In this document: positions 8,335 through 16,849 of the stretch, piece by piece
Layout: the number at the start of each line of letters is the position of its first letter
How positions within the stretch are numbered: position 1 is the stretch's first letter
Assembly: GCA_002363865.1 (NCBI GenBank)
Contig: DEWY01000008.1
Coordinates: 108,954 to 172,953 of the forward strand
Source of the DNA: Caulobacteraceae bacterium UBA3198
GTDB taxonomy: Bacteria; Pseudomonadota; Alphaproteobacteria; Caulobacterales; Caulobacteraceae
Direction: 5' to 3'
DNA length: 64,000 bases
The notes under the pieces: generated by a model
What the model saw: only the letters and a program-made list of their open reading frames with translations
What the model was told of the DNA's origin: nothing
Database searches by the model: none
Translations under genes and position numbers: made by a program

Positions 8335-9476
8335 CAGACTTCTCCCTGTCGGTAGGCGCGCCAGGGGCGAACCATGCAGCCGACGGCGCAGGCCTGCGAG
8401 GCGCCGCCCAGACGGGCCAACAGGCCGTCATAACGGCCGCCTGCGGCCACCGGACGGTCGGCGCCCAGGGCCTGGCTGCGGACTTCGAAGGTGAGGCCGT
8501 CATAATAGTCAAAGGCGTGACCAACGCTCGGCGCGAACCGCAAGGCGTCGGCCGGAACCCCGAGATCGGCCAACCTCGCCAGGCGCTCGTCCCAGGCGGC
8601 GATGGCGCGCTCCAGGGCGCTGCTGGCGGCGCCGGCCAAGGCGCGAACCTGCGCCAGGGCGGCCTGAGGCGGCCCTTCCACGGCCCGGTACCCGGCTATG
8701 GCCGCGGCCTGGGCTTCGGTCAGGGCCGGGGTGCGGCGGGCATGGGCCTTGGCCACGAGCCGTTCGGCGATCTCGGCTGGGCCGCGGCCGCCGACGGGGG
8801 CGACGCCGGCCAGGCTCCAGACCTCGCGCAGCAGGCTGGCGGCGCCTTCGCCGGGCAGGTCGGCCAGCAGGTCGGCCAGCTGACCGCCCCCGGCGGCTTC
8901 GGCCGCGCCCTGGCCGGCCCGGGTGAGTTCGGCCTGGATGAGGCGCGGGCGCTTGGCGATCCGGATCAGCCGCGCCGCCAGGATCGGGGCCAGGTCCAGG
9001 CTCTCGACAAAAGCGGCGAACAGGGCCGCATCCCCCAGCCACAGGGTCAGGTCGTCCCGCGCCCCGGCGCAGGCCGCCCGCCAGGCCAGGGCTGCGACCT
9101 CGACGTCAGCGAGGGCCGCAGAGGCGCCGGGCGGATCGAACCGCTCCAGACCCAGTTGCAGGAACTCCTCCGAACGGCCGGTATGCTCCGGCGCGGCGCG
9201 GAAGGCCTTGCCCTGGTAGAAATAGAGCCCCTCGGCGGCGCCGGACTCGATGTGGCTGCGGGCCACCGGCGCGGTGAAGTCCGGGCGCAGGCAAGCCTCG
9301 GCCCCGCCCTCGGCCTGGACCACGAACAGCCGCGAGCGCAGGCCCTCGCCGGCCAGATCGAGGATCAAGTTCAGAGGCTGCACCAGAGGCACGTCGGCGA
9401 GGCTCGCGCCCAACCCGTCAAAGGGGGCGCGGATGGCCGCCAGCACCGCCGGCGGCAGGGTCGGCTCAACCCGCAT
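8334..9476 (-). CDS. hisZ: ATP phosphoribosyltransferase regulatory subunit
   Basis: 380 residues. HisZ is a paralogue of histidyl-tRNA synthetase that lacks aminoacylation and forms a complex with HisG, conferring histidine feedback control. The class II synthetase-like fold is seen in LRPDFTAPVARSH (motif 2-like), FDYYDGLTFEV and AGGRYDGLLARLGG (motif 3-like). A longer frame opens further upstream, but ATG 9476 gives the expected N-terminus MRVEPTLPPAVL and overlaps the hisS stop by one nucleotide (TGATG). Middle gene of the operon. Confidence 0.92.
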   Translation of the reverse strand: MRVEPTLPPAVLAAIRAPFDGLGASLADVPLVQPLNLILDLAGEGLRSRLFVVQAEGGAEACLRPDFTAPVARSHIESGAAEGLYFYQGKAFRAAPEHTGRSEEFLQLGLERFDPPGASAALADVEVAALAWRAACAGARDDLTLWLGDAALFAAFVESLDLAPILAARLIRIAKRPRLIQAELTRAGQGAAEAAGGGQLADLLADLPGEGAASLLREVWSLAGVAPVGGRGPAEIAERLVAKAHARRTPALTEAQAAAIAGYRAVEGPPQAALAQVRALAGAASSALERAIAAWDERLARLADLGVPADALRFAPSVGHAFDYYDGLTFEVRSQALGADRPVAAGGRYDGLLARLGGASQACAVGCMVRPWRAYRQGEV

Positions 9477-10954
9477 CAGCCGCCCCTCACGATCTTGGCC
9501 ACGGTCGCGACGAGCTCGCTGCGGGGGCAGTTGATCTGGCCGGGGCGCTGCTCGCGCCACTGGCTGTTGTCGGTGATCCCGGCGGCGAGTTCGCGGCCCA
9601 GGTCGAGATCCTTGATGGTCACGGTTCCGGCGGCGATCTCGTCCCCGCCCAGGATGACGGCGGCCGGCGCCAGGCGACGGTCGGCATACTTCATCTGCGC
9701 CTTCATGCCCGAGGATCCCAGATAGACCTCGGCGGCGATCCCGGCGGCCCGCAGCTCTCCGGCGGCAGCGAAATAGTGGGCCATGTCGTCCTGGCTGAAG
9801 GCGATGACCACCACCGGCCCGCGGACGTCGGCGGCCATGTCCCGGCCCGCCGCGCGCAGTGCCGAGGCCAGGCGGGAGACGCCGAAGGAGAAGCCTGTGG
9901 CCGGCACGGTCTGGCCGGTGAACCGGGCGACCAGGTCGTCATAGCGCCCGCCGCCGCCGATGGAGCCGAAGCGGACCGCGTGGCCCTTCTCGTCGGTGGT
10001 CTCCAGCAGCAGCTCGGCCTCGAACACCGCGCCGGTATAGTATTCCAGCCCCCGGACGATGGCCGGCTCGAAGACGGCCTGGGCCTCGGAGACCCCCAGG
10101 CTCTTCAGCGCCCCGTCGATGGCGGCCAGTTCGGCGAGCCCCGCGTCGCCTTCGGCCGAGCCGCCGATGATGTCGGCGAGACGGGCGAGCACGCTGGCCC
10201 GGTCCCCGCCGCCGCCGGCTGCCGTGAAGGCGAGCACGGCTTCGGCCGCGGCCGCGTTCAGCCCCGCCCCCTTGGTGAAGGCGCCGGACTCGTCCTTGCG
10301 GCCCTCGCCCAGCAATAGGCGAACCCCGTCGGGGCCCAGGCGGTCGAGCTTGTCCACCGCCCGCAGCACGCCGAGTTTCTGGCGCTCATCGCTGACGCCG
10401 GCGGTGGCCAGCAGGCCGTTGAGCAGCTTGCGGTTATTGATGCGGATCACCGCCGAGCCCGTCGGCAGGCCAGCGGCGACCAGACCCTCGGCGGCCATGG
10501 CGATGATCTCGGCGTCGGCCTCGGGCCGGGCCGAGCCCACCGTATCGGCGTCGCACTGGGTGAATTCGCGGAAGCGGCCGGGGCCGGGCTTCTCATTGCG
10601 CCAGACCGGACCGAAGGCGTAGCGCCGGAACGGCTTGGGCAGGGTCTCCCAGTTCTGGGCGGCGAAACGGGCCAGCGGCGCGGTCAGGTCGTAGCGGAGC
10701 GCCATCCACTGCTCGTCGTCGTCCTGCAGGGCGAAGACGCCCTCATTGGGACGGTCGGCGTCGGGCAGGAACTTGCCGAGCGCGTCGGCATATTCGAAGG
10801 CCCCGGTGTCCAGGGCCTCGAACCCATAGCGCTCATAGACCGCCGAGACGGCGGTGAGGATCTGGCGCTCGGCCACCAGGTCGCGGGCGCGGCGGTCCAT
10901 GAAGCCGCGCGGGCTGCGCGCCTCCGGGCGGATGGGGGCGGTCTCGTCGGTCAT
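9476..10954 (-). CDS. hisS: Histidine--tRNA ligase
   Basis: 492 residues, a class II aminoacyl-tRNA synthetase. The activation region RYDLTAPLARFAA, the motif 2 region FRRYAFGPVWRNEKPGPGRFREFTQ (described by its ends FRRYAF and REFTQ), the histidine-specific GLEYYTGAVFE and motif 3 GGGGRYDDL are all present. The anticodon-binding domain occupies the C-terminal quarter. It heads the transcript hisS-hisZ-hisG. No good ribosome site precedes the ATG; the stretch before it instead holds a hairpin (10974-11004) and, further up, a histidine-rich leader peptide, so expression is probably set by histidyl-tRNA supply. Confidence 0.94.
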   Translation of the reverse strand: MTDETAPIRPEARSPRGFMDRRARDLVAERQILTAVSAVYERYGFEALDTGAFEYADALGKFLPDADRPNEGVFALQDDDEQWMALRYDLTAPLARFAAQNWETLPKPFRRYAFGPVWRNEKPGPGRFREFTQCDADTVGSARPEADAEIIAMAAEGLVAAGLPTGSAVIRINNRKLLNGLLATAGVSDERQKLGVLRAVDKLDRLGPDGVRLLLGEGRKDESGAFTKGAGLNAAAAEAVLAFTAAGGGGDRASVLARLADIIGGSAEGDAGLAELAAIDGALKSLGVSEAQAVFEPAIVRGLEYYTGAVFEAELLLETTDEKGHAVRFGSIGGGGRYDDLVARFTGQTVPATGFSFGVSRLASALRAAGRDMAADVRGPVVVIAFSQDDMAHYFAAAGELRAAGIAAEVYLGSSGMKAQMKYADRRLAPAAVILGGDEIAAGTVTIKDLDLGRELAAGITDNSQWREQRPGQINCPRSELVATVAKIVRGG

Positions 10955-10973
10955 GGGGCGCGCTTAAATGAAG

Positions 10974-11004
10974 GAGCCGGACGCCACAAGGCGGCGGCGG
11001 GCTC
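10974..11004 (-). promoter_or_regulatory. Hairpin immediately before hisS, possible attenuator terminator
   Basis: On the minus strand GAGCC (11000-11004) pairs with GGCTC (10974-10978), with an inner GCC/GGC around a TTGT loop, followed by CTTCATTT. The tail is only moderately U-rich. It lies 20 nt before the hisS ATG and could end transcription or hide the ribosome entry region. Confidence 0.4.
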
Positions 11005-11061
11005 TGGCGAAGGTGAGAAAGGCGTTCGGTGTCATACGTCGCTCCGAAGGTCATGGGCGCG

Positions 11062-11108
11062 ACGGACGGGGATATCCAGCGGCGAGCCCCGTCCGCTGCG
11101 GGGGCTCG
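11062..11108 (-). promoter_or_regulatory. Two mutually exclusive hairpins of the his leader
   Basis: Structure A: CGAGCCCC with GGGGCTCG (11083-11090 / 11101-11108), 8 perfect pairs. Structure B: 11062-11071 with 11087-11096, 10 pairs including one G-U. Both use the bases at 11087-11090, so only one can form at a time. They lie 22 nt beyond the leader-peptide stop codon, where a ribosome stalled on the His codons could decide between them. Neither is followed by a U-run. Confidence 0.55.
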
Positions 11109-11130
11109 AGCCGTGGTCGTCGTCCTGAAC

Positions 11131-11208
11131 TCAGGCCGCGCAACCCCGCCCGATCCCGCAGGAGATCGGATGGTGGTGGTGGCCGTGATGGCGCAGGGCG
11201 AAGGTCAT
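11131..11208 (-). CDS. hisL: his operon leader peptide
   Basis: A 25-residue open frame, ATG at 11208 and TGA at 11131-11133, too short for usual gene calling. Residues 7-13 read HHGHHHH: six histidines in seven codons. It lies upstream of hisS-hisZ-hisG on the same strand, with alternative hairpins between its stop codon and hisS. Known his leader peptides work this way: when charged tRNA-His is scarce the ribosome stalls on the His run and the downstream RNA adopts the antiterminating fold. No Shine-Dalgarno is visible, and a -10-like TATAGG ends only 7 nt before the ATG, so the message may be leaderless. Confidence 0.82.
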   Translation of the reverse strand: MTFALRHHGHHHHPISCGIGRGCAA

Positions 11209-11213
11209 GGGCG

Positions 11214-11237
11214 GCCCTATAGCCGAGGCGCGGGCGC
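11214..11237 (-). promoter_or_regulatory. Candidate promoter of hisL-hisS-hisZ-hisG
   Basis: Minus strand GCTATAGG resembles the Caulobacter -10 (6 of 8) and TTGCGCC lies 9 nt upstream as a weak -35. The spacing is slightly short. Transcription would begin at or next to the hisL ATG. Confidence 0.3.
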
Positions 11238-11248
11238 AAGGCCAGCCT

Positions 11249-12871
11249 TCACCCCTCCCCCCGCAGCCTGGCGATCAGGGCGGTGGTGGAGGGATCATGA
11301 GCGCGGGGGGCGTCGCCCTGCAGGTCCTGCAGGATGCGGCCGGCCAGGGTCTTGCCCAGCTCCACCCCCCACTGGTCGAAGCTGTTGATGCCCCAGAGCA
11401 CACCCTCGACGAAGGTCTTGTGCTCATAGAGCGCGATCAGCGCGCCAAGAGCCTGCGGCGTCAGGGCCTGCATCAGGATGAAGCTGGTGGGCCGGTCGCC
11501 GGGGAAGGTCTTCTGCGGCGCCAGGATGTCGATCTCCGCAGCCGAGAGGCCGTCAGCCTCCAGGCTTTTGCGGACCTCCGCCTCGCTGCGGCCGACCATC
11601 AGGGCCTCGGCCTGGGCGAGCGCATTGGCCAGCAGCTTGGTCTGGGAGTCCGGATGGCCGTCCGCGCTCTCTGCGACCGCCAGGATGTCAGCGGGGATGA
11701 TGTCGCTGCCCTGGTGCATCAGCTGGAAGAAGGCGTGCTGGACGTTGGCGCCGGCGTCGCCGAACACGGTGGTCGCCGTGGCCTGGGTCACCGGCCGGCC
11801 ATCGGCGCGCACCCGCTTGCCGTTGGACTCCATCTCCAGCTGCTGCAGGAAGTTGGGCAGCAGCCGCAGGCGCTGGGCGTAGGGCACCACCGCGCGCACC
11901 GGCCGGTCCATGGCGTTGCGGTTGAAGATGTGGGCCAGGGCCAGCAGCACCGGCGCGTTGGCCTCCAGCGGGGCCTGCCGAAAATGGTCGTCCATGGCCG
12001 CAGCCCCGGCCAGAAGGGCCTCGAACACATCGGGGCCAAGGGCGATGGCGCAGGACAGGCCGACCGCCGACCAGATCGAATAGCGCCCACCGACCCAGTC
12101 GCGGAACCCGAAGATCTGGTCAGGACGGACGCCGAAGGCCTGGGCCACGTCGGGCGACGCCGAAACCGCCACCAGATGACTGTCGGCGGCCTCGCCGAGG
12201 CCCTCGCGAAGCCAGGCGCGGGCGATGGCGGCGTTGGCCATGGTCTCCTGGGTGGTGAAGGTCTTGGAGACCACCACCACCAGAGTCTTCGCGGGATCAA
12301 GACCGGCCAGAGCCAGGGTGATCTCGGCGGGATCGACATTGGCGGCGAAGCGCAGGTCGATCTGTGGGCTTGGCGCCCTCAGCGCTTCCCAGACCAGACG
12401 CGGCCCGAAGTCGGACCCGCCGATGCCGATATGCACCACCGCCGTGAACGGCTGGCCCGTGGCGCCCCTGCGGTCGCCTGAGCGGATGGCGCGGGCGATA
12501 TCGGCCAGGGCCGCCCGCGTGGTCTCCACCTCGGCCGACACCGGCTCCCCCAGGGCGGAAAAGGCGGCGCCCGCCGGGGCGCGCAGGGCCATGTGCAGGG
12601 CCGCGCGACCTTCGGACGGATTGACCATCGCGCCGGCGAACAGGCGCTCCCGAGCCGCCTCGACCTCGGCGGCCCGGGCGAGATCCAGGGCCAGGGCCAG
12701 GTCTTTGGCCGACCAGGGCTGCTTGGAGAGGTCGAGATAGAGGCCGCAGGCCTCCAGGCTCATGCGGGACAGACGGTCGGATTCCGCGTCGAACAGGCCT
12801 GCGGTCGGGCGGGCCGCCGCCGCAGCGCCAGCCGCGCGCAGACGCCGCCAGGCGGCCTCGTGATCAGACAT
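11249..12871 (-). CDS. pgi: Glucose-6-phosphate isomerase
   Basis: 540 residues, interconverts glucose-6-phosphate and fructose-6-phosphate. Both family signatures are present: the segment DWVGGRYSIWSAVGLS and the C-terminal GVELGKTLAGRILQDL; the catalytic-site stretch GIGGSDFGPRLVWEAL is near residue 150. Length is normal for the bacterial enzyme. It is transcribed in the same direction as the his genes, but the leader and its promoter lie between pgi and hisS, so they are likely separate units. Confidence 0.95.
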   Translation of the reverse strand: MSDHEAAWRRLRAAGAAAAARPTAGLFDAESDRLSRMSLEACGLYLDLSKQPWSAKDLALALDLARAAEVEAARERLFAGAMVNPSEGRAALHMALRAPAGAAFSALGEPVSAEVETTRAALADIARAIRSGDRRGATGQPFTAVVHIGIGGSDFGPRLVWEALRAPSPQIDLRFAANVDPAEITLALAGLDPAKTLVVVVSKTFTTQETMANAAIARAWLREGLGEAADSHLVAVSASPDVAQAFGVRPDQIFGFRDWVGGRYSIWSAVGLSCAIALGPDVFEALLAGAAAMDDHFRQAPLEANAPVLLALAHIFNRNAMDRPVRAVVPYAQRLRLLPNFLQQLEMESNGKRVRADGRPVTQATATTVFGDAGANVQHAFFQLMHQGSDIIPADILAVAESADGHPDSQTKLLANALAQAEALMVGRSEAEVRKSLEADGLSAAEIDILAPQKTFPGDRPTSFILMQALTPQALGALIALYEHKTFVEGVLWGINSFDQWGVELGKTLAGRILQDLQGDAPRAHDPSTTALIARLRGEG

Positions 12872-13015
12872 GGTTCATCCCCCATTCAACCGACGCCATA
12901 CAAGCCGACTGTACGCGCCGGGGCAAAGCCGGTTAGCAAAAGCCCAGCGCGCCGTCTTCGTTCCGCCGCCAGATGGCGCGCGCCAACCGCCCAGTTTGTG
13001 TCTGGAGGCCAATTC

Positions 13016-13480
13016 ATGCCCTGCGCCGCCCTCGCCGCCTCGACCCTGCTCTGGATGGCCGCCGGCCCTGCGCCGGCCCGCGCCGAGCCGCCGACCCCGC
13101 CGCCAGCCGTCGCCCTGGAGCCCCTGTTCGCCGAGATCGTCAGCCGGGCCGGCGCCCTCAAGACCGAGGCCGAGGCCATGCGCCAGACCCAGGCGCTGGC
13201 CACCGAGGCCTTCAAGACCGGCGTCGCCGATCTGGCCGCCCTGGACATGAAGGGCCAGCAGATCGTGCGCGACCGGGGCAATGACGGGGATCTGGCCTGC
13301 ATCCTGCGCGGGATCGCCGAGGACCTGCCGGTGAAGCTCGCAGCTCTGCAGCTGGCCAGCGACGCGGGCGCCCGCGACAACGCCCTGCGGGAGCTGATCT
13401 ATCTGCTGAACGACAATGTCGAGGTGCTGGTCGCGCCGCCCGGCCCGGCGTCTGGCATCCCGGCCGGCGACGCGACCTGA
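13016..13480 (+). CDS. Exported protein of unknown function
   Basis: 154 residues from ATG 13016, chosen because GGAGG (13004-13008) lies 7 nt upstream and the product then begins with a signal peptide (MPCAALAASTLLWMAAGPAPARA). The mature part is helical and charged, with two cysteine-poor amphipathic stretches (for example KTEAEAMRQTQALATEAF) and one cysteine near the middle (DLACIL). I do not recognise a family. It ends 4 bp from the stop of a convergent redoxin gene. Likely periplasmic. Confidence 0.7.
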   Translation: MPCAALAASTLLWMAAGPAPARAEPPTPPPAVALEPLFAEIVSRAGALKTEAEAMRQTQALATEAFKTGVADLAALDMKGQQIVRDRGNDGDLACILRGIAEDLPVKLAALQLASDAGARDNALRELIYLLNDNVEVLVAPPGPASGIPAGDAT

Positions 13481-13484
13481 CGCT

Positions 13485-14108
13485 TTAGTACTTCACGCTG
13501 CAGCCGTAGGGGGCCGAGACCGGGCGGGCCACGGCGCGGCCGGCCTTCAGGTCATCCAGTGCGGCGACCACGAAATTGGTCGCGCCCTTGAGGCTGGCGG
13601 GGTCGGCGCTGTTCTTGTCGTCGATGCCGCCCATATAGACCAGGGTCCCGGCCGGATTGACCACATACATGTGCGGGGTGGTCTTGGCGCCGTAGGCCCG
13701 GCCGACCTCGCCCTTGGGATCAAGCAGGATGGCGCTCGGCGCCGCCCCTGACTCGGTCTTCCACGCGTTGGCCTGGGCGGCGGTCTTGTAGCCCTGCTTG
13801 CCCGACGCCGAGGAGATGATGCTCAGCCAGACGACCCCGTCGCCGGCCGCGCGCTTCTGCAGGCCCTGCATGGCGCCGGCCTTGTAGTGCTTCTGAACAT
13901 AGGGGCAGCCGTCATTGGTCCATTCCAGAACCACGGTCTTGCCCCGGAATTCCGAGAGGCTGCGAGCCTTGCCGGTGGAATCGATGGCGCTAAAGGCCGG
14001 GGCCGGCTTGCCGATGGCCGGAGCGGCCAGGGCCGGGGCCGCGATCAGGGCCGCGAAGGCGGCGATCCCGGCGAGGACGGGGCGGCGGGGGAAGGATGGC
14101 GTCGTCAT
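13485..14108 (-). CDS. Exported peroxiredoxin-like/thioredoxin-fold protein
   Basis: 207 residues with an N-terminal signal sequence, followed by an AhpC/TSA-type fold (PAIGKPAPAFSAIDSTGKARSLSEFRGK). The active-site segment is WTNDGCPYVQKHY: one cysteine, not a CxxC pair; another cysteine sits at the C-terminus (GCSVKY). This matches the PRX-like family of thioredoxin-fold proteins, probably a periplasmic thiol peroxidase or reductase. The dsbD gene ends 42 nt upstream on the same strand, which suggests that DsbD supplies its electrons. Function is inferred from fold and neighbour. Confidence 0.8.
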   Translation of the reverse strand: MTTPSFPRRPVLAGIAAFAALIAAPALAAPAIGKPAPAFSAIDSTGKARSLSEFRGKTVVLEWTNDGCPYVQKHYKAGAMQGLQKRAAGDGVVWLSIISSASGKQGYKTAAQANAWKTESGAAPSAILLDPKGEVGRAYGAKTTPHMYVVNPAGTLVYMGGIDDKNSADPASLKGATNFVVAALDDLKAGRAVARPVSAPYGCSVKY

Positions 14109-14150
14109 AGGCGTCTCCTGCGGTTGATAGCTGCGGTCGGGAACGGGAAC

Positions 14151-16268
14151 TCAGCTGGCGGCGGCCTCCAGGGCGCGGACCACCACGCCCTCGGTGAGAA
14201 TCTGGGGCAGGATCACCGGCTCGGCCCCGGCGCGGTCATAGACCAGATAGAGCGGCACCCCGGCCCGGCCGTGGCGGGCCAGCTCGGCGGCGATCACCTC
14301 GTCCTTCCGGGTCCAGTCGCCCTTCAGATAGACTGCCCCGGTGGCGGCCAGGGCCTCAGCCACCCCTTCGCGGGCCAGGGCGACCTGTTCGTTCACCTGG
14401 CAGGTGACGCACCAGGCGGCGGTGAAGTTGACGAAGACCGGCGTCCCCTGCGCCCGCAGCTCGGCCAGGCGCTGGGCGCTGTAGGGCTCATAGGGCAGCT
14501 CGGCCACCGCGCCGCTGCCCTCGGGGCCGGCGACCGCGGCGCTCTGATAGGCGGGGATCAGGGCCGCCAGCAGGGCGAGCGTCCCCAGGACCGCGGCCCC
14601 GCCGCGCAAGGCCAGCGCCCGCGACCGCCCCTGGGACAGGCCATAGAGCCAGGCGGCCAGGGCCAGGACGATGGCGGCGGCCAGCAGCCGGGCCAGGCCC
14701 ATGGGGCCCGCCTGCAGGGTGAGCACCCACAGGAGCCAGGCCGCGGCGCCGTACATGGGGAAGGCCAGCACCTTGCGCAGATGGTCCATCCAGGGACCGG
14801 GCCTGGGCAGTCTGGCCAGCAGGCCTGGGGCGAAGGCCACGACCACGAAGGGGGCGGCGAAACCCAGCCCCAGCGCGGCGAAGACCAGCAGGGCCGCCGC
14901 CGCCGGCTGGGTCAGGGCCCAGCCCAGGGCCGGGGCCATGAAGGGGGCGGTGCAGGGGGCGGCGACCACCACCGCCAGCACCCCGGTGAAGAAGGCGCCG
15001 GCCAGGCCGCCGCGGGTGGCGAGGTCCGAACCTACCCCTTGCAGGGAGGTCCCCATCTCAAAGACGCCAGACAGGTTCAGCGCCACGGCCAGCATCAGCA
15101 GGCAAAGGGCCGCGACCACCGGCGGCGACTGCAGCTGGAAGCCCCAGCCCACTGCCGCGCCGGCCGCCTGGGCGGCGATCAGCACGCCGGCCAGGGCGAG
15201 GAAGGTGACCAGGACGCCGGCCAGAAAGGCCAGGCCCTGGCGTCTGGCGCCCTGCGCCTCATGGGCGTGACCGGCGAGGCTGGCGGCCTTCATGGCCAGA
15301 ATGGGGAAGACGCAGGGCATCAGGTTAAGGATCAGCCCACCCAGGACGGCGAAGGCCAGGGCCAGCGGCAGGCCGAGACCCGCCGCAGACAGGCCGCCGG
15401 ACCGGGCGGCCGGGGGACCCAGACCGGACGCCTCCGGCGAGAGCGGACCGGCCTGGGCCTCGATCTCGTAATAGGCGTCTCCCGCCTTCAGCACTCCGGC
15501 CATCACCTGGGGCGGCTCGGGGCCCTGGAAGGCGTAGCTGGGGGTCAGGCCAAGCGTCAGGCCCTGCGCCCCGCGCTCGATGGTCTGGGGCGCGGCATGG
15601 TCGATGACCGCCCCGTCGAAGGGAAAGAAATAGCTGCCGGCCAGGTCGGCGTCCGTCAGGGGGGCGCCGGTCACCGCCAGCCGCAGCCCCTGGTCGCTGT
15701 TTTCGAAGGTCGCGACGAGGTCGGCGCGCTGCGGCGCGGCCTCCAGAGCGCGGGCGATGGGGGCGGCCCAGCGGCCCGAGGGCTGGGCGGGCTGGGCCTG
15801 CACCGGCAGGGTCAGCTCCAGCAGGGCGTCTTCGGGAATGCAGATCTCTTCGCAGACCAGGAAGGCCGCAGCGGCCTTGAGGGTGACGGTCTGGCCGACC
15901 GGCGCGTTCGTCGGCGCGGTCAGGGTCATGGGCAGGAGGACCTCGCCCGAATAGCCGTAGTTCACCAGGGGGCCGGCGGGTTGCGGCTCTGGCGGCTGCC
16001 AGACGAAGTCTCCGGCGCGCCAGCCCGGCGGCAGGGTCCAGGCGATCTTGGTCGCCTCGCCGGAATCCCCTGGATTACGCCAATAGGTGTGCCAGCCCTT
16101 GTCGATCTCCTGGCGCAGGGCGACCTGGATGGTCTGGCCCGGCGCGATGGCCTGCGTCTGGGCGATCAGCTCGGCCTTCAGATGGCCGGTGTCCACGGGC
16201 GCGGCCTGGGCGGCCGGAGCCGCCAGGGCCAGCAGGGCGAGGATCAGACCGGCGAAGCGTGGCGTCAT
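14151..16268 (-). CDS. dsbD: Protein-disulfide reductase DsbD (thiol:disulfide interchange)
   Basis: 705 residues. After a signal peptide there is a periplasmic N-terminal domain with a cysteine pair region (CEEICIPEDALLELTLP), then about eight membrane segments with the DsbD cysteines in PCVFPILAMKA and APCTAPFMAPALG, and a C-terminal thioredoxin domain with NFTAAWCVTCQVNE. The protein carries electrons from cytoplasmic thioredoxin to periplasmic acceptors. It is the first gene of a pair with the peroxiredoxin-like gene downstream. Confidence 0.92.
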   Translation of the reverse strand: MTPRFAGLILALLALAAPAAQAAPVDTGHLKAELIAQTQAIAPGQTIQVALRQEIDKGWHTYWRNPGDSGEATKIAWTLPPGWRAGDFVWQPPEPQPAGPLVNYGYSGEVLLPMTLTAPTNAPVGQTVTLKAAAAFLVCEEICIPEDALLELTLPVQAQPAQPSGRWAAPIARALEAAPQRADLVATFENSDQGLRLAVTGAPLTDADLAGSYFFPFDGAVIDHAAPQTIERGAQGLTLGLTPSYAFQGPEPPQVMAGVLKAGDAYYEIEAQAGPLSPEASGLGPPAARSGGLSAAGLGLPLALAFAVLGGLILNLMPCVFPILAMKAASLAGHAHEAQGARRQGLAFLAGVLVTFLALAGVLIAAQAAGAAVGWGFQLQSPPVVAALCLLMLAVALNLSGVFEMGTSLQGVGSDLATRGGLAGAFFTGVLAVVVAAPCTAPFMAPALGWALTQPAAAALLVFAALGLGFAAPFVVVAFAPGLLARLPRPGPWMDHLRKVLAFPMYGAAAWLLWVLTLQAGPMGLARLLAAAIVLALAAWLYGLSQGRSRALALRGGAAVLGTLALLAALIPAYQSAAVAGPEGSGAVAELPYEPYSAQRLAELRAQGTPVFVNFTAAWCVTCQVNEQVALAREGVAEALAATGAVYLKGDWTRKDEVIAAELARHGRAGVPLYLVYDRAGAEPVILPQILTEGVVVRALEAAAS

Positions 16269-16414
16269 CAGAGGATCCGTGCCTGTTTGGGGTCAGCGCA
16301 ATATGGGGCCAGATGGGCGCGGCCCGCAAACCTGCGATTCGCGTGCCCCGTCCCTTTCGCCTTTACGGGGTTTGGGGCCGGATGGTTTCATCGCAGGTCA
16401 GCAGAGGGGCGGCC

Positions 16415-16807
16415 ATGCCGGGGTCATTCGACGATATCGAGATCGGACAGGTGGTGGCCCTGGGCGCCGCGGCGGTGGACGCCCGGGCGCTGGACGCCTT
16501 CATCACGGCCTTCACCCCCGGCTGGACGGCCGACCGGGGGGCGCCAGACGCCATGGTGTTCGCTATCTGGGCGCGGCTGGACGGTCAGGCGGCCGTGGGC
16601 TGGCCCCAGACCAAGCGGCTGGGGGTCGACGCCCTGCGCTGGGTGAGGAATCCGCCGCCCGGCGAGCTGCTGCGCGCCCGGATGACGATCATGGGCAAGG
16701 ACCCAGTGGGCGAGGGCAAGGGCATCATCATCGCCCAGCATGACCTGCTGGACGAAGCCGGACGGCTGGTCTTTTCCTGCCTGACCCGCAGCATCTTCTC
16801 CCGATAG
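16415..16807 (+). CDS. MaoC-like hotdog-fold protein
   Basis: 130 residues from ATG 16415, selected because AGAGGGG lies about 6 nt upstream and the N-terminus (FDDIEIGQVVALG) then matches MaoC-like dehydratases; longer in-frame starts exist. The family comprises enoyl-CoA hydratase-like hotdog proteins. The usual hydratase 2 motif (DxNPLH) is not evident in this short chain (DAFITAFTPGWTADRGAPDAMVFA), so catalytic activity is uncertain. Single gene between dsbD and sapC. Confidence 0.7.
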   Translation: MPGSFDDIEIGQVVALGAAAVDARALDAFITAFTPGWTADRGAPDAMVFAIWARLDGQAAVGWPQTKRLGVDALRWVRNPPPGELLRARMTIMGKDPVGEGKGIIIAQHDLLDEAGRLVFSCLTRSIFSR

Positions 16808-16849
16808 GCGCCGCTCGGCGCCCACCGGGAGAGATCAAGGCCGTCTGGC

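Noticed and set aside
13887..16646. Open frame of about 919 codons on the plus strand
   Set aside because: Antisense to dsbD; dominated by Gly, Gln and His repeats typical of the reverse frame of GC-rich genes.
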